Counted from the stretch's first letter, positions 42,941 to 55,274 are shown. The stretch: DNA of 64,000 nt from Cordylochernes scorpioides (GCA_030710605.1 CP092879.1:23642116-23706115), one strand, 5' to 3'. A program made the numbers and translations. The notes: generated by a model from the letters alone, not told the origin.

Positions 42941-45407
42941 TCGTATACTGCTTAATAAAGAAACTTACCACGTTCCTCTTAATCTCTCTCTTTTTAAATT
43001 AATATGTTTTTCTGATAACTTATATTTCTATTGTAGTTATCATTATTATATTTCATTTTGTTGTTTTAGGCTGTTTTTAATCAACAAAAACTTTACATCA
43101 GAACCTCTTGAGATAGTCTAATAATTATTAGAAAATATACTTTGGACTATAAAAGGAAGACCCCGATGATTACCGATATATATATTTAATTTATTATTCA
43201 ACAATGAAAGCGAATACTAAGTAACTGAATATTTTTTTAATTATAAATTATATTACAGTTAAGTGAGAAAACGAATAGAAATCCTTTTCGAAATATTTTA
43301 ATTTTTATCTTTTTCAAAATTTGATCCAAGTATTATATATATACTAGCGGATGTGTACCTGGCTTCGCCCGGGTTTTATCCGAGTGAAAGTTTGCCTAAC
43401 GAATATTATTGATAAAATTATTATTGATAATAATATTCCGGAACACACAGAATATTATGATAATAATGATAATAATATTCGTTGTATTATATATTTATAT
43501 AATATATAAAATATATTTTTCGAGCAAACATATCCACTCTCTCTACTGAATATATTTTAAAAAAGATATATATTAATAAAAAATATCTAGAGATAAACTA
43601 CACGATATTAGCCAAAAGGCCGAGAAACGATATTTTATATATTGAGATGACCTGGCTTCGTGTGTGTCTTCTGCTCGAATGAATGTTTCGCAGGTAGAAT
43701 TTTGTTCTGCTTACTGAAAATTATTAACTGGCTTCGCCCGTGGTCTGTTTTAGTGAATATTCCCCTAAAGAATTTTGTTTATGTCAATCAAGCATGATAC
43801 AGCAATATTGTCATCATAATTTCTGACTAAAAAGAATATTGTTGCTCATTACCTGGTTATTTATAATTTTTCTTGGTTAAAGCGCGACAAAAACTCTTCC
43901 AGATTTAACTCTCTTCCCTGTTCAAATTTCAGCGAGTTTAGTTACATATTGAGGGCGTGCATAGCCGACAAACATATATATATGTTTAACACAAAAACGT
44001 TACAATATTTTCTTTAAATATATATTAATATTGAAATGCCAAGTTTTTTTACAACGCGTCTTTGGAATATTATATTACCATATTTCTAATTAAATTTATT
44101 ATACTTGGAACACATTTTAGCATTTTTAGAATTTATAAATGTAATTTCACCAGATGCCTCGAGAGGCGCTGCTTGCGAGTGAAAGTAGAAAATTTGCAAA
44201 TAAAATTGCAAAGAATATTTATTTCAAATCGAATTCAAACCAGAAATCTTCCCAGTAGTATAGTAAATAACTTCCTAAAGTTTCGAGGTGATTGGATAAT
44301 CTTACCTTTTTAAAAACATTCATCGTGTGAACAAACTAACATTCAACGTGTAAACAAACCACGTGTTAATTTTATTAAACAATCAAATTCATTTATCGTC
44401 GCTACCAGTGCTGCGCTCAAGCGGTAAAAGGCTGGAACTATCGCTTGTTGTTTTTTTATTTTTTTTAAAAGCACATTAACTTTTTTAGTTTTTTGAATAG
44501 CCTATATGTTAAACGAAATCTTCAGCTACCTACATGCGAAATTTCATAATGATTGATTCAGTATATTTTGCGCTATGCGATAACAAACATCGATTTTGAA
44601 TTTCATTTTTATAGATATAAGGATATCAATTCAAACATTGTCTTAGAGAGAAAATCAAAACTTTGAATAAAATTGGAAGCATCCGACTATAAAGTGAGAT
44701 CCAAAGAAATTCCTTACAACTCTTAGATTTAATCAACAATATTAGAAGATCGAATTTTTACCTGCAAAGACCTAGTATATTTATATAAAGGAAGCCCTTT
44801 CGCTTTTCACAGACACATTGATGTATTTGAAAACTTTGAATTATATTATTTTTGAGTGTCATTATATTAGCAAAGAAAGAGAGACGTTCTTCTCAAAAGT
44901 AAACTTCAGCCAAATTACCTCAGTGCAAAGTATTTTAACCAGCGCCGCATCAAGTTGAATGGTTGCTCTGTACCTATACAACTTTTACAAAGCAGTAAGG
45001 TCTGAAAATAGAGCAATCCATACTTAAATCATTAGATAGTAAAAAGACATATATTGGATTGAATAAAATATTTATTTGCCAATATTTTATTTCAATCCAA
45101 TATATTCTTTTTTACTATCTAAAGCAGTAAGTAAGAAAATTAATCTCCTCAACTGCATGATGGTGATTGATCGTGGGAATACTGTTGCAAGCCGGCAATG
45201 AAAGAAAAGAATCTGTATAAAACTCGTGTCTTAATAAAGGCTTGGTGTGTGTAAATTATACTAGCCGAATGACCCGGGCAACGCCCGGGTTTTACCCGAT
45301 TAAATGCTTCTATTCAAATACTATTCGTTACAATTATAAATTGGCGCCTTGGATGTCATTCTTGTATAATATATAAATGAGTTTTAAAAATAAAAATAAA
45401 AAATAAA

Positions 45408-45471
45408 TGCATCGGCCGGGAATCGAACCCGGGGCGCCCGCGTGGCAGGCGAGCATTCTACCACTGAACCA
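45408..45471 (-). pseudogene. tRNA-Gly(GCC) pseudogene (copy B)
   Basis: Partner of 7570-7634 with the D-loop base restored but the 5' acceptor strand still missing. Confidence 0.85.
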
Positions 45472-46284
45472 AAAGCAAACGGTGACAGAATTAAGAACGC
45501 ATGACGCTGATAACTGTATATAGAATTCTAGGGATCCAATCATTGTTTGTAAAAAGGTTATTGATACTTCTGGTCTCTCTTGGAGAGGTCGTCCTTCATT
45601 GGAGGTTTGATTATTTGGAATTTTTTTATACGTGAAACTGGCCAATCAGGAAGGTGGTAGTTTAAGGAAAGTGATAGTATATACATGACATGTTTTTTAA
45701 AGTATTAATAGAGAAACACTCTTTTTACCTTTTCGATAAATTAGCAAAACTATATCTCTAGAAGCTAAAATATTATTTTATTATGCAAATCAAATTGTGA
45801 ATATGCAGTTATGTAGATGAAGGTGATCAGAAGGATATCTGGGATCAAGGTGTCATTAGGACTTACCGAAGTCCATCAAGGGACTTTCTAAATCCCAGCC
45901 CCACTAATCCTGTCTGACCCAATCAATAGCCACCACGTCTCTCTCTTTTATTTTCAGAGTCTTTCTACTCGAACACCACATTGTCGCTGAATGTTCCTAT
46001 TGGAACGCTATTTTGTTAATATTGATAGACTTGTCTTTTGTAAGACATATTAATATATTTTTCAAGTTTCAAAATGATCAATAATTCATGGTTTTATTCT
46101 TCAATATATCATATTAATTATTATATAAAGTAACCAAACGTTGAATTAAAGTTAAAATCTAATCGTATGGTATATTTCCTTTAAAATAACAATATTTACT
46201 ATTTCCATAACAAAAGGGGAAAACTAAAAAAACGGTTTTTAATCCTTTAACTATTTTAATATAAAACAGTATTAATATTTAATA

Positions 46285-46663
46285 TATATAAATATTGTGA
46301 AACGAAAATTGCAATTATACCGCGAATGTTTCTTTTAAACAAAAATCGAAATCTATTTTTTAAAGAGAAATAACGATTATTTCTAACTTTAAGGATGAAG
46401 TATGATAGGATGAATTGTGAAGAGTAATGACAAACGGAAAAATAAAAGTGTCCAGGGGCGGGAACCGAACCCACAACCTTCTGCTTACCGGGCAGGTGCC
46501 ATGTCCACTAGGCTACCCTGGACGTATTTTTCCGTTCGTAAATAATATTTAAAGTAACTTATAATACATTCAAAATACAATATAACGCGGCTGATGATTG
46601 TAAAACGAAAATTGCAATTATACCGCGAATGTTTCTTTTAAACAAAAATCGAAATCTATTTTT
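46285..46663. mobile_element. tRNA-containing insertion with ~68-bp terminal direct repeats
   Basis: Present in copy B only; copy A reads straight through at about 8455. The 14-bp sequence atatataaatattg lies on both sides. The insert begins and ends with the same ~68 bp (gaaacgaaaattgcaattat to ctattttttaaa; 46283-46350 and 46599-46666), so it holds one full 316-bp unit plus a partial second. A cloverleaf tRNA is in the middle. The segment 46351-46440 is also related to 2340-2420, so the family has other members. Confidence 0.75.
46450..46522 (-). tRNA. tRNA-like gene, nominal anticodon GGU (Thr), U33 replaced
   Basis: The 73-nt minus-strand sequence folds as a complete cloverleaf: acceptor TCCAGGG/CCCTGGA perfect, D stem GCC/GGC, anticodon stem CCTGC/GCAGA with one mismatch, loop CCGGTAA, 5-nt variable loop, T stem GTGGG/CCCGC with one T-G pair and loop TTCGGTT. 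A-box TAGCCTAGTGG and B-box GGTTCGGTTCC are good. C replaces the near-universal U33 and the discriminator is C, so it may be a SINE or pseudogene promoter rather than a working tRNA-Thr. Confidence 0.65.
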
Positions 46664-49600
46664 TAAATATATAAATATTGATATTTGAAAAATAGTCAGT
46701 CTATTTCTCTATTTACTAAGTTAATTAACCTTTTTTCGTAGTTAATTCTTAAATTTTTTGATTATATAAATCCTTAAATTCTCATTTTCTTTATAAATGC
46801 ATATATAAATTTATCTTTAAAAAACTATATAATCTTTCCATCACATTGTTTATACGTTTTATTTTGCTGAAGAAGCACTTGCCCGAATGTTTATTTTGAT
46901 ATGTTATTCAACTAAGTAAGAAGGATGAATCCGTAACCAATTTAACTTACTTGTTACTGTAACAAACTGCTTAAACAACAACAAAACAAATCTTGGTATA
47001 TATCTTTACATGAAAACAACAGAAACAATAATTATTATATACAAGTTCCTTTTCAAACACGAGCTAATCTATAGACATTGTTACTCTGTGACAATTGACA
47101 ATTGAAAATAGTTTATTGACATCTAGTCAACGATCAAGAGAGAGTTTACAGAGTTTAAAATAGTAGAGAAAAATATATACTCAAGACGAGGCCTTCTCCA
47201 AAGGGACGTTAGGATCCTGTCAGGAGCTTAGAATCGTCTTGAGTTCAGACAGGCCCTTGCGAGTTATGGAATCCGTGTCCCTAGCATGCTCGATGACTGT
47301 CATTGTTACTCTGTGTAATATTCCAACATATTTAACCAAGAAAATAAAGAGTTACGGCATCTTATTATAATAGTATACAGTATGCCAAGATTGCTATATA
47401 TTGGTCAATAAATTTATTTTCAATGATCCTTTTTTTATAAATTGCCATCTAGCGATAAGGTATACAAAAGTTACATTTACTGGACATGTGTTTCTTTTTG
47501 ATAATATCATCAAATATTATCTCTCTAGACCTTACTGCAATGATAAAAGTTATTGAATGAAAGGGCTTGGCTCATTCAATAACTTATATCATTGCACAAG
47601 GTCTATATAGATAATATTTGACGCTATTAAAGATAAACACATGTCCAGTAAATTTAATTGATATAAGAATATAAACAGTATTTTCTCAACTAATAGCTAT
47701 GCCTGTAGAAGAATTATAAAGATCCGAAATCTTGCACTTTACACACAAATAAAGAAACGCATTACTATTATTTATATTCTTATTTCATACTTTATAGCAA
47801 TTTTCTCTTCTAAAGTAAATTTAATTGTTACAAATTTTAGGAATACCTTTACATACCATATCGTATTGAATCATACTCAATAATGGCTAACATATACAAA
47901 TAATTGAGCTTTTAAAATAAGATGGTATGAATCAGTGGCCTAAGATTAACTCTTATTAAGCATTCTAAATATAAAAGTATTTGACATACTATATATTGAA
48001 GATATATTACAAAAATAGAAATATACATATATGAAAAAACAATAGAAAAAAATAAAAAAGGTCAGGTATTGATAACAAAAATAAATAGGGCATATCTGAC
48101 CAGGAGCACATGTGCTTGTCAGAAGGCAGAGCACCATCTTATTTATACTTCTTATTTTATACTTTATAGCAATTTTCTCTTCTAAAGTAATTTTAATTGT
48201 TACAAATTTTAGGAATACTTCTACTTGCGATATCGTATTGAATCATACTCAATAATGGCTAACACATACAAACAATTGGTTTGGTTTGGGCGATTTAACT
48301 TTTGAAGAATTGCTTATACGCTTTTCAAATTTATTTATATAATATGAAAGTCAATTACAGGTTTGAAAAATAAAGTTAAATTTTCAACGCCCTTTTTCAT
48401 CATATATATATATGGGGGGAGTTGAGGGACATTATTCGGAGCCATTCGGCTGGCAGTTCCAGACTGGTCGATACGTGATAAATCACAGACGATGGAACTG
48501 GAGGAAGGATTACTCAAATAAAATTCTTGGCTGTTTAACTCCCGTAAAATCGCCTTTGTTATTCTAGACTTTTTTTTTTTCAAGGTAAATCTCCAATTTT
48601 TTATTCCAAAGCACATTTTAATGTCCCTCAATAAGTTTTTGTTTCTCTATTAGATTACTCCTTATGCAGGATTTAAAAGCTATTTGGTTTGGGCGATTTA
48701 ACTTTTGAAGAATTGCTTATACGCTTTTCAAAATGATTTATATAATATACAAGTCAGTTACAGGTTTGAAAAATAAACTTAAATTTTCAACGCCCCCTTT
48801 TTTCAATATTATCAGTTGATGGTCAATTATTTGAATATATGTAAGGTATTTCACATATGATTTGAAGGTTTAGATAAAATTCGAAGCAGTATTTGCGCCG
48901 CGTGAAGACTGAGAATCTTAAATACACTTTTAACTAAAATGTACTTTATATATAATATGACAATTCTATTCACGGCCTAAAAGTATTATATATATATTAT
49001 AAAATCTAAAAACTCAAATATTTCTATATTTTTAAAATATATATATATTATTTTTATTCATTGATATTTTTACTTTTGGTTATCATCGTTTTTAGAAAGA
49101 CTTTCAGTTTTGTTGTATAGTTTTGTTGTAAATATGCGTAGTTAATATATATATCTTTTTGAATCACTAATATAGGATTAACTTTATAAATTCTATATAA
49201 TGTGAAAATAACTAATGTGTAATATTTTGTAATTGAAATATAAAAACTACTTGACGGTAAATAATTATCTTTTTTCTTATCACGACTGCACCAACCCTTT
49301 ATCTTATCGATCCTTGTCTTATCAACCCTTTCTCTAACAACAACTAATTATCATAACATATATATATTTATAGACAAATGTAAAGACATACATGTATGAC
49401 AGCGCAAGTGTCCCTAGGGGGACATAGCGCTTTAAATTGAAATAAAAACCTTTTTATTCATTATTTATTTTATCCTATATAAATATTAAAAACCCATCTC
49501 TCTATTATTAAATATATCTTTGTTCCACTGGATCAAATTCTCGTCTTACCATCATCCTAACAATAAAATATTTTTACTGAATTTCTGAAATTATATAAAT

Positions 49601-49690
49601 GTTTAGAACGCCTGGGGCTCATCAGTACTCAACTCCTTTAACAGTGTATGATGCTAGAGAACAAAATAATTATTTTATTATACCCAATAG

Positions 49691-49713
49691 TTTCGGGCTC
49701 TGACTCTCATCAG
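49691..49713 (-). ncRNA. Hammerhead-like core (copy B of the 11820 array)
   Basis: The minus strand has CTGATGA (49707-49713), a stem II of GAGTCAGAGCCC and GAAA (49691-49694), then ACTATTGGGTA, in which AC(C/T)/GGT can form a 3-bp stem III. It preserves GAAA where copy A has GAAT. The second motif of this copy is damaged in the core (CCGATGAG, 50014-50020). Confidence 0.55.
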
Positions 49714-50465
49714 TACAGGAGTAGCTTCGATTCCATAGCATCCTAAGAGAGGGATTAAGAAATCGGTCGAATTTACCAAACAAGTGTTTAAGCTGGTGAA
49801 GTGGCAAGGGCCGCAGGCTAGAATACAACATAAAGTTGCGGGAGGATGATATTTATATATCTAGAGAGGCATCTCTCCCTTTAATTATGCATCAAAAGGA
49901 TGCTTATGGTCACCACCGTAGTAAATAATTTCACGAGTGATGATAAAGAATGAACCCCAACACCAAATTCAGACAAAAGGTCAACTTGTATACCATGGTT
50001 TCGAATCTGGCCCTCATCGGTAAAGGAGTGGCTTCGATTTCATAATATCCAACGAGTTATGAGTAGGTCGAATTTACCAAAATGGTCTTCCCAGCTGAAG
50101 TGTGTAAGGGCCGATTTTGAACACCAACAGTAAAGTTTTTTACTGAAGTAATGTATTTTTCTAGTGCATAATTAAAGGGAGAAATTCCCTTTTTGGTACA
50201 CACCACATATATATATATTAAAATAAAAAATGGCCTATCCTGACCAGGCGCACATTTTTTTATTTTGTATTTGTTTCTATCATTTTTTCACTTATATATA
50301 TATATATATATTAAAAATAAAGGACTCTCCTGACTGAGACCACGAGCACATGTGTTTTTAGATGGCAGAGCGCCTTCTAGTGGAGCAAAAATAAACTAAA
50401 CGTTTATTTAACTTGCTCCGTGATATTTGGCCAACCCAATTTATTGATAAATCAAGAAAAGCCAT

Positions 50466-50505
50466 CCACGAACCCGTTTCGCGCTGTTGGCGCTCGTCAG
50501 CGTGG
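50466..50505 (-). ncRNA. Hammerhead ribozyme (copy B, left arm)
   Basis: Same as 12657-12696: CCACG/CGTGG stem I, CTGACGA, GCGC/GCGC stem II, GAAA, ACGGGT. Confidence 0.75.
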
Positions 50506-50678
50506 AGTAGGCTGTAACCACTGCGACCAAATAAAGAAGGCATCTCCTGATTTTTTCTATTGTTTTTTCATGTGTTAGGCGTCTTTACGCAAATTTGGCC
50601 TTAAATACCCATTTCTTGATTTCTCAAGAAGCCTCTGGGACCAAAATATATTTTTGGTCGCAGTGGATACAGCCTACT

Positions 50679-50718
50679 CCACGCTGACGAGTGCCAACAG
50701 CGCGAAACGCGTTCGTGG
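50679..50718 (+). ncRNA. Hammerhead ribozyme (copy B, right arm)
   Basis: Same as 12872-12911 with one stem II change to a wobble pair; ACGCGT stem III and T cleavage base retained. Confidence 0.78.
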
Positions 50719-51964
50719 ATGGCCTTTCTTGATTTATCAAGAAATTGGGTTGGCCAAATATCACGGAGCAAGCTAAATAAACGTTTATTTTATTTTTGCT
50801 CCACTAGATGGCGCTCTGCCATCTAAAAGCACATGTTCTCGTGGTCAGGAGATGCCTTCTTTATTTTTAATATATATATATGAAAAAATAATTCTCACAT
50901 GTGAAGTTGTACTGGGATAAGGTGTATAAATTAAGAAAAAGGCATTCCCTTATCGTGAAACTTGAAGTTTCTGATGCATATACGCTGGCGAGGGCCAACG
51001 ACGAATTAATTCCATGCGCTAGTGACAAAGGACCTTTTTTTTTAGTTGATCTATTCAAAATTTGAATAAACCAGGATTTCAATTATTAGGAATTAAATTT
51101 GTGATCATCAACTCTCTAATAATTTCAAATTAATTCTGAATATTACATTTTAATCACAGTATATTTAATTGAGAGCGTCTCTAATTATCACCTGGTATTT
51201 TGATTAAAAATTTCTCATTAGAGAATTGAAATTATTTTCTGTGAATTTAAAATTAAATAAAGTAAGAGGGTAAACAAATATAATGATAGATCTCCAGAGA
51301 ATAGCTTCTTTCGATACATATTTATTGTAAATAGAATTAGGAATTTTATTCTATAAATCTATGATTCATATGATATTCAACTTTATAAATGAAAAAATTC
51401 AAAAATATTACGAAGATTCTAATGATAATTTAGGTGAATATTTTGAAAACTCAAGATTACCAAAATTTATCCAGCCAAATTTTACAATAAAAATATTTTA
51501 CGGGGCATTGAGAATTTAACACATACTTATATAGAATTGGCAGAATTGATTCTTCAATCTGCTTATGTGACCAAGAAGATAGCAACCCTAAGAATATATT
51601 AATCCGGTGCCCGCTTGTTGCAGATTTGAGAGTACAATGTCAAATGAACAGTTCCAGTTTAAGACAAATGGTTTCCAGTAAAGAAGAATATAGAAAATTT
51701 AACAAGTTTTGTAGACTCCATCTCAACTACCGTGGACCTAAATTACATTAATGAATTAAAAATTCTAGCTTTAATTAGTATAAGCTTTGTATTTCAAAAT
51801 CTATATTTTTACCATTAATTTAGTGGTTAATTCTCACAATATATTAAACATTTTTGATAATATGTGTGTGAATAACCTTTATTTCTTGTATAATTATTGC
51901 TCTAAAATGTAAATTTAAATAACTTTCACTCTCTCTCTCTAAAACTAAAAATAAAATGTATATA

Positions 51965-53456
51965 CACTGGTGTCCAAAAAATAAGAAACTTAACCAATAT
52001 TGTAATTTCTCAAAAGCTAATTTATTAACAAATATAAAATTTAGTATACAAATAGTTTAAACTATGGAGAATTTGACTAGCTATATGAAAATTAAAAAAA
52101 TATTTGAAATTATGAAATATGCTAATTATTACCAACATACCCAAAGCTAAGGTTCCAGATCTTTAAAAAATAAGATATCAAGAGGGAGTATGATCACCTC
52201 TAACAGCTATCAAGGTCTCACAGCGAGCCCTCATACTGTTTACCAGGCTTTGGAGGAGGTTCAGGGGTAGTAAACCCCACTCCTCCAATAGAGCAGTTCT
52301 TAGCTCAACGAGGGTTCTGGGAGAGGGGTGACGAGCTCCAATACGCCTCCTTAGAGCATCCCACACATGCTCTAATGGATTCAGGTCCGGAGATCTGGCT
52401 GGCCAATCAATCCTTCGAATATTCACACTCTGGAGATATTCATTGACTAGCCTAGCCCTATGCGGACGAGCATTATCGTCCATAAAAATTGAATTGTGAC
52501 CAATTTGATCTCTATAAAGTCTTAGATAGGGCTCAATTATCTCGTCTCTGTACCTTTGGGCAGTTAAAGTGCCCCCAGAAAAATGTGGAGGGGTGTGCGT
52601 CTGCTAGAACTGATGCCAGCTCAGTCTAAGAAACTGCCCCCTCTAAAACTGTCTATTTCACTGATGTTACTGGGATGATAGCGGGTTCCAGGCTCCCTCC
52701 AGATCAAAACTCGTCGAGAATCTGTGTTTAAACTAAATCTTGACTCGTCACTGAAGAGAACATTGGCCCACTGATCATGAGTCCATGCGTGATGTTCCAA
52801 GCACCAATTCAAGCGGGCTCTCCTGTGAGCAGAGGTTGGAGGGATACAGACCATTGGTCGTCTTGCATAAAGAGCACCTTCGTGAAGCCTTCGGTAAACA
52901 GTTTGTCTTGAAATTCTCGTTCAAGTAGCACTTGAGAGTTCATTAGAGAGTTGAATAGCTGTCATCTCCTTATGGCGCTTGGCAGTTACGACCAGATAAC
53001 GGTCTTCAGAGGTAGCTGTTTTTATTTTTCTACCAGAACCTTCTTTTCTTTTGATGGTTCCTGTCTCAAAGAACTGTTTCCATATTTTGCTGACCACAGA
53101 TTTATTCACATTTAGCCATTTTGCTACTTCAACTTGTGATTGCCCTGCCTCCATTCTTCCAACAGCTCTCCATTTTAAATCATCTGCTAAAATTTTTCGT
53201 AAACTCATAATTAACTAAGGATTAAATGAAATTATAATTGGACAATTCTTAGATGGGGTAAACGACACGCCAAATAGCACACTTATAAAGACAAGCAAAA
53301 AATTGCATATTTTCAATTTTACCGAATCAAATGGTTGCGATAAATAAATTCTACGACTTAAAATACCTAATTAAATTACTTTTTAGCTTTTAGCGTTGTA
53401 TATTTTAAAAAATATCATTAAAAAAAGAAAGGTTTCTTATTTTTTGGAGACCAGTG
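51965..53456 (-). mobile_element. Tc1 transposon (DD34E), decayed
   Basis: 1492 bp with ends CACTGGTGTCCAAAAAATAA / inverse, flanked by TA on both sides. It is absent from copy A (gtatatataattt, about 14154), so it post-dates the separation of the copies. It encodes one broken transposase on the minus strand. Confidence 0.95.
52178..53208 (-). pseudogene. Tc1-type transposase, broken
   Basis: ATG 53208 (MSLRKILADDLKWRAVGRME) leads into an HTH (QSQVEVAKWLNVNKSVVSKI) and a GRKIKT linker. A TGA near 52920 replaces an expected codon before the second HTH (RISRQTVYRRLHEG). The first catalytic Asp is in VLFSDESRFSL (frame 52854-52621); frame shifts around 52600-52625 follow. The last part (52483-52178) has MDDNARPHRARLVNEYLQ and ARSPDLNPLEHVWD: second Asp and final Glu 34 residues apart (DD34E). 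The order and length fit a standard ~340-residue Tc1 transposase. Confidence 0.9.
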
Positions 53457-53516
53457 TATAATTTGAAACTATGTACATAAAATAGCTTAAATGTTCACAC
53501 GTAAATATCCACATAG

Positions 53517-55274
53517 GATAAGCTTTTTTTTGTAATAAATAAAATTGAAAAAATGAATATTGCTTTGTAATTTGTTAAAATAAAATTTCTCTATATAAAA
53601 ACTACCTAGGTGGCGTCGCTGCAAACTATATTATTTCATTATGTTTTTTATCTTGTTCGGACATTTTTATATGTAAATATTGCCAATCTTGATCCCCGGC
53701 TCGGCGCAGAAAATTGTATTTGTTACCGAAAACCTAGACGATATGTAATCCTAAAGTTCTTTATATGTTTTGTTTAAAGTATACGCTGTCATTCGATATC
53801 TTTAAAACCCATAGTAGATATATTAATATTTTCATTAGATTTTTCTTACTTTTTCACATATTCAGCGTTAATAAAAGTGTTTGACCATAACCACCTGTTT
53901 CTTGATTTTTCAGGATGCCTGATTGACCAGTTTTTGGGTCGATGAGGTACAGCCTGCATCACGATGAAGAGGGCCAACAGCTCTAAACGCATACCTTGTT
54001 GGTTTTTCTTGATTTATCACGAACATATGTCGACTAAATATTATGAAACAAACCTAAAATCAATGTTTAGTTGATATTTGTTCAACTTGATGGTGTTCTG
54101 CTATCTAAAATGCTCGTGCGAGCGGTCAAGATATGACTTTTTATATTTTTCCGAGCTTATATTTGATCAACTGTATAGTTTCCTACCGCAAACGTGGCTC
54201 CGCCCGTGGTAACTGTGGGCATTATGACATCTTAGTGGAAATATCTTGGTGGTTAGAACAAAAGGTCTGATTATGGCACAATCTTACCGTTTACGGTCAC
54301 CCTCCACTTTTTTCTGTTCTTCAGTTCTTATTCTTTTGTTTTTTAATTCACACGTGACAGAGAGTTTGGCACAAGCTATACATACTATTATACATATTAT
54401 TCTTGAATAATAAATATTTCTTATTTATTTACCAGTTGCAAACAAGACACGCTATATCCGATCTAGATAATTGCTCGTGAAACTATTCACAGTAATTCAT
54501 ATTGTAGTAGAGTAGGTAACAGAATTATCAAAGAGAAAATAAACAATTAAGAAAACGAGCATTGAATAAACATATCCGTTAAACAAATAAGCAACAACAT
54601 AAGCAGATAGAAAAAATCGCAATTTACGGTATGTTAAGCAATGATGGAAGTTGATTTAATGAAATTATCTGTAATAATTATCATCGTGGAGAGGGAAAGT
54701 TGATCAAGTTGAGCTATTTACAATGAGTTATATTCTAAAAATATTTCTTTGTGTGTGTATCATTTAGATCTTTATCACAAGATATTATTTAATTAATATT
54801 AGTGCACAGGAGTTTTTTCAAATTTGGATTCAAGAGGTGAAAATCGGCACAAGATTTTGAATACTTATTTTATTTACAAATATTCTTTGGGAGATCTCGG
54901 GAAAGTTTCCAAATTTACTAAACCGAATCTTGCTTAAAGTGTTTATAAGATAGAACGAAGTAAAGTTTGGTTAGGATTGTTCAAGTCAGATTATGGTTAG
55001 TTATGGTTCATTTTGGTTAGGTTCAGGTTAGCGTTATCAAATATAGGAACCCATCATGAGTTCTTTCGATTCAATTGTCAATTTTATGTTCAATTTTATT
55101 CATATTTTTAAATTTTTTATTTTATATATATTATATAAATAAATATATATCTTGTAACAATGGGTCTTAAATTTCTAAAATATAATATTAAGCCAATCTT
55201 GATGAAATTTCAAAGTTTTTATTCACATTCTACTTTAGGTCTTCTTTTAAGTTATAGAATACTGAAGTGATGGT
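53517..55274. other. Unrecognised stretch with a degenerate hammerhead relic
   Basis: At about 53880-54140 there is a decayed member of the foldback family: gaggtacagcctgcatcacg, a damaged core GATGAAGAG, the loop gggccaacagctc and TAAACGC, then the inverted terminus tagttgatatttgttc ... tgctatctaaaatgctcgtg. The rest is AT-rich with no recognised gene. Loose GGTTAG repeats at 54960-55035 are noted under rejected items. Confidence 0.5.

Larger units (their letters stand above)
41725..42993. mobile_element. Penelope-like element of two inverted ends around a GIY-YIG fragment
   Basis: A 13-bp target duplication (TTAAATTAATATG at 41712-41724 and 42994-43006) flanks it, and copy A shows the empty site at about 5166. 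The left end to about 42247 and the right from about 42497 are inverted copies of the same ~500-bp 3' region; the left arm is about 40 bp longer outside (TGATCAGACATGATAAGC). The centre encodes a minus-strand GIY-YIG domain. Each arm carries a hammerhead ribozyme. Inverted ends and hammerheads are both hallmarks of PLEs. Confidence 0.9.
50320..50868. mobile_element. Foldback with two inverted hammerheads (copy B)
   Basis: Partner of 12510-13063. Hammerheads lie at 50466-50505 (minus) and 50679-50718 (plus); the latter has GTGC in place of GCGC in stem II, leaving a G-T pair. Both cores are intact. Confidence 0.7.
27430..53515 (+). repeat. Copy B of the ~13 kb direct duplication
   Basis: Collinear with 1210-14219 but interrupted by four insertions absent from A: 29966-40353, 41725-42993, about 46285-46663 and 51965-53456. 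Subtracting these and A's own extra segments brings the two lengths into agreement. Partners of A features: LINE tail 27430-28110, foldback 28808-28935, poly-G 29709-29730, SINE 41390-41479, U2 fragment 43593-43631, foldbacks 45034-45120 and 47475-47652, LINE tail 51366-51750. The stretch 26918-27429 to its left has no recognised feature. Stretches 28330-28800, 28970-29960, 40360-41380, 43010-43590, 43640-44800, 45490-46280, 46680-47470 and 49090-49600 hold only sequence shared with A. Confidence 0.9.

Noticed and set aside
54960..55035. Interstitial telomere-like GGTTAG/TTAGG repeats
   Set aside because: The hexamers are irregularly spaced and interrupted; no run of perfect TTAGG repeats.
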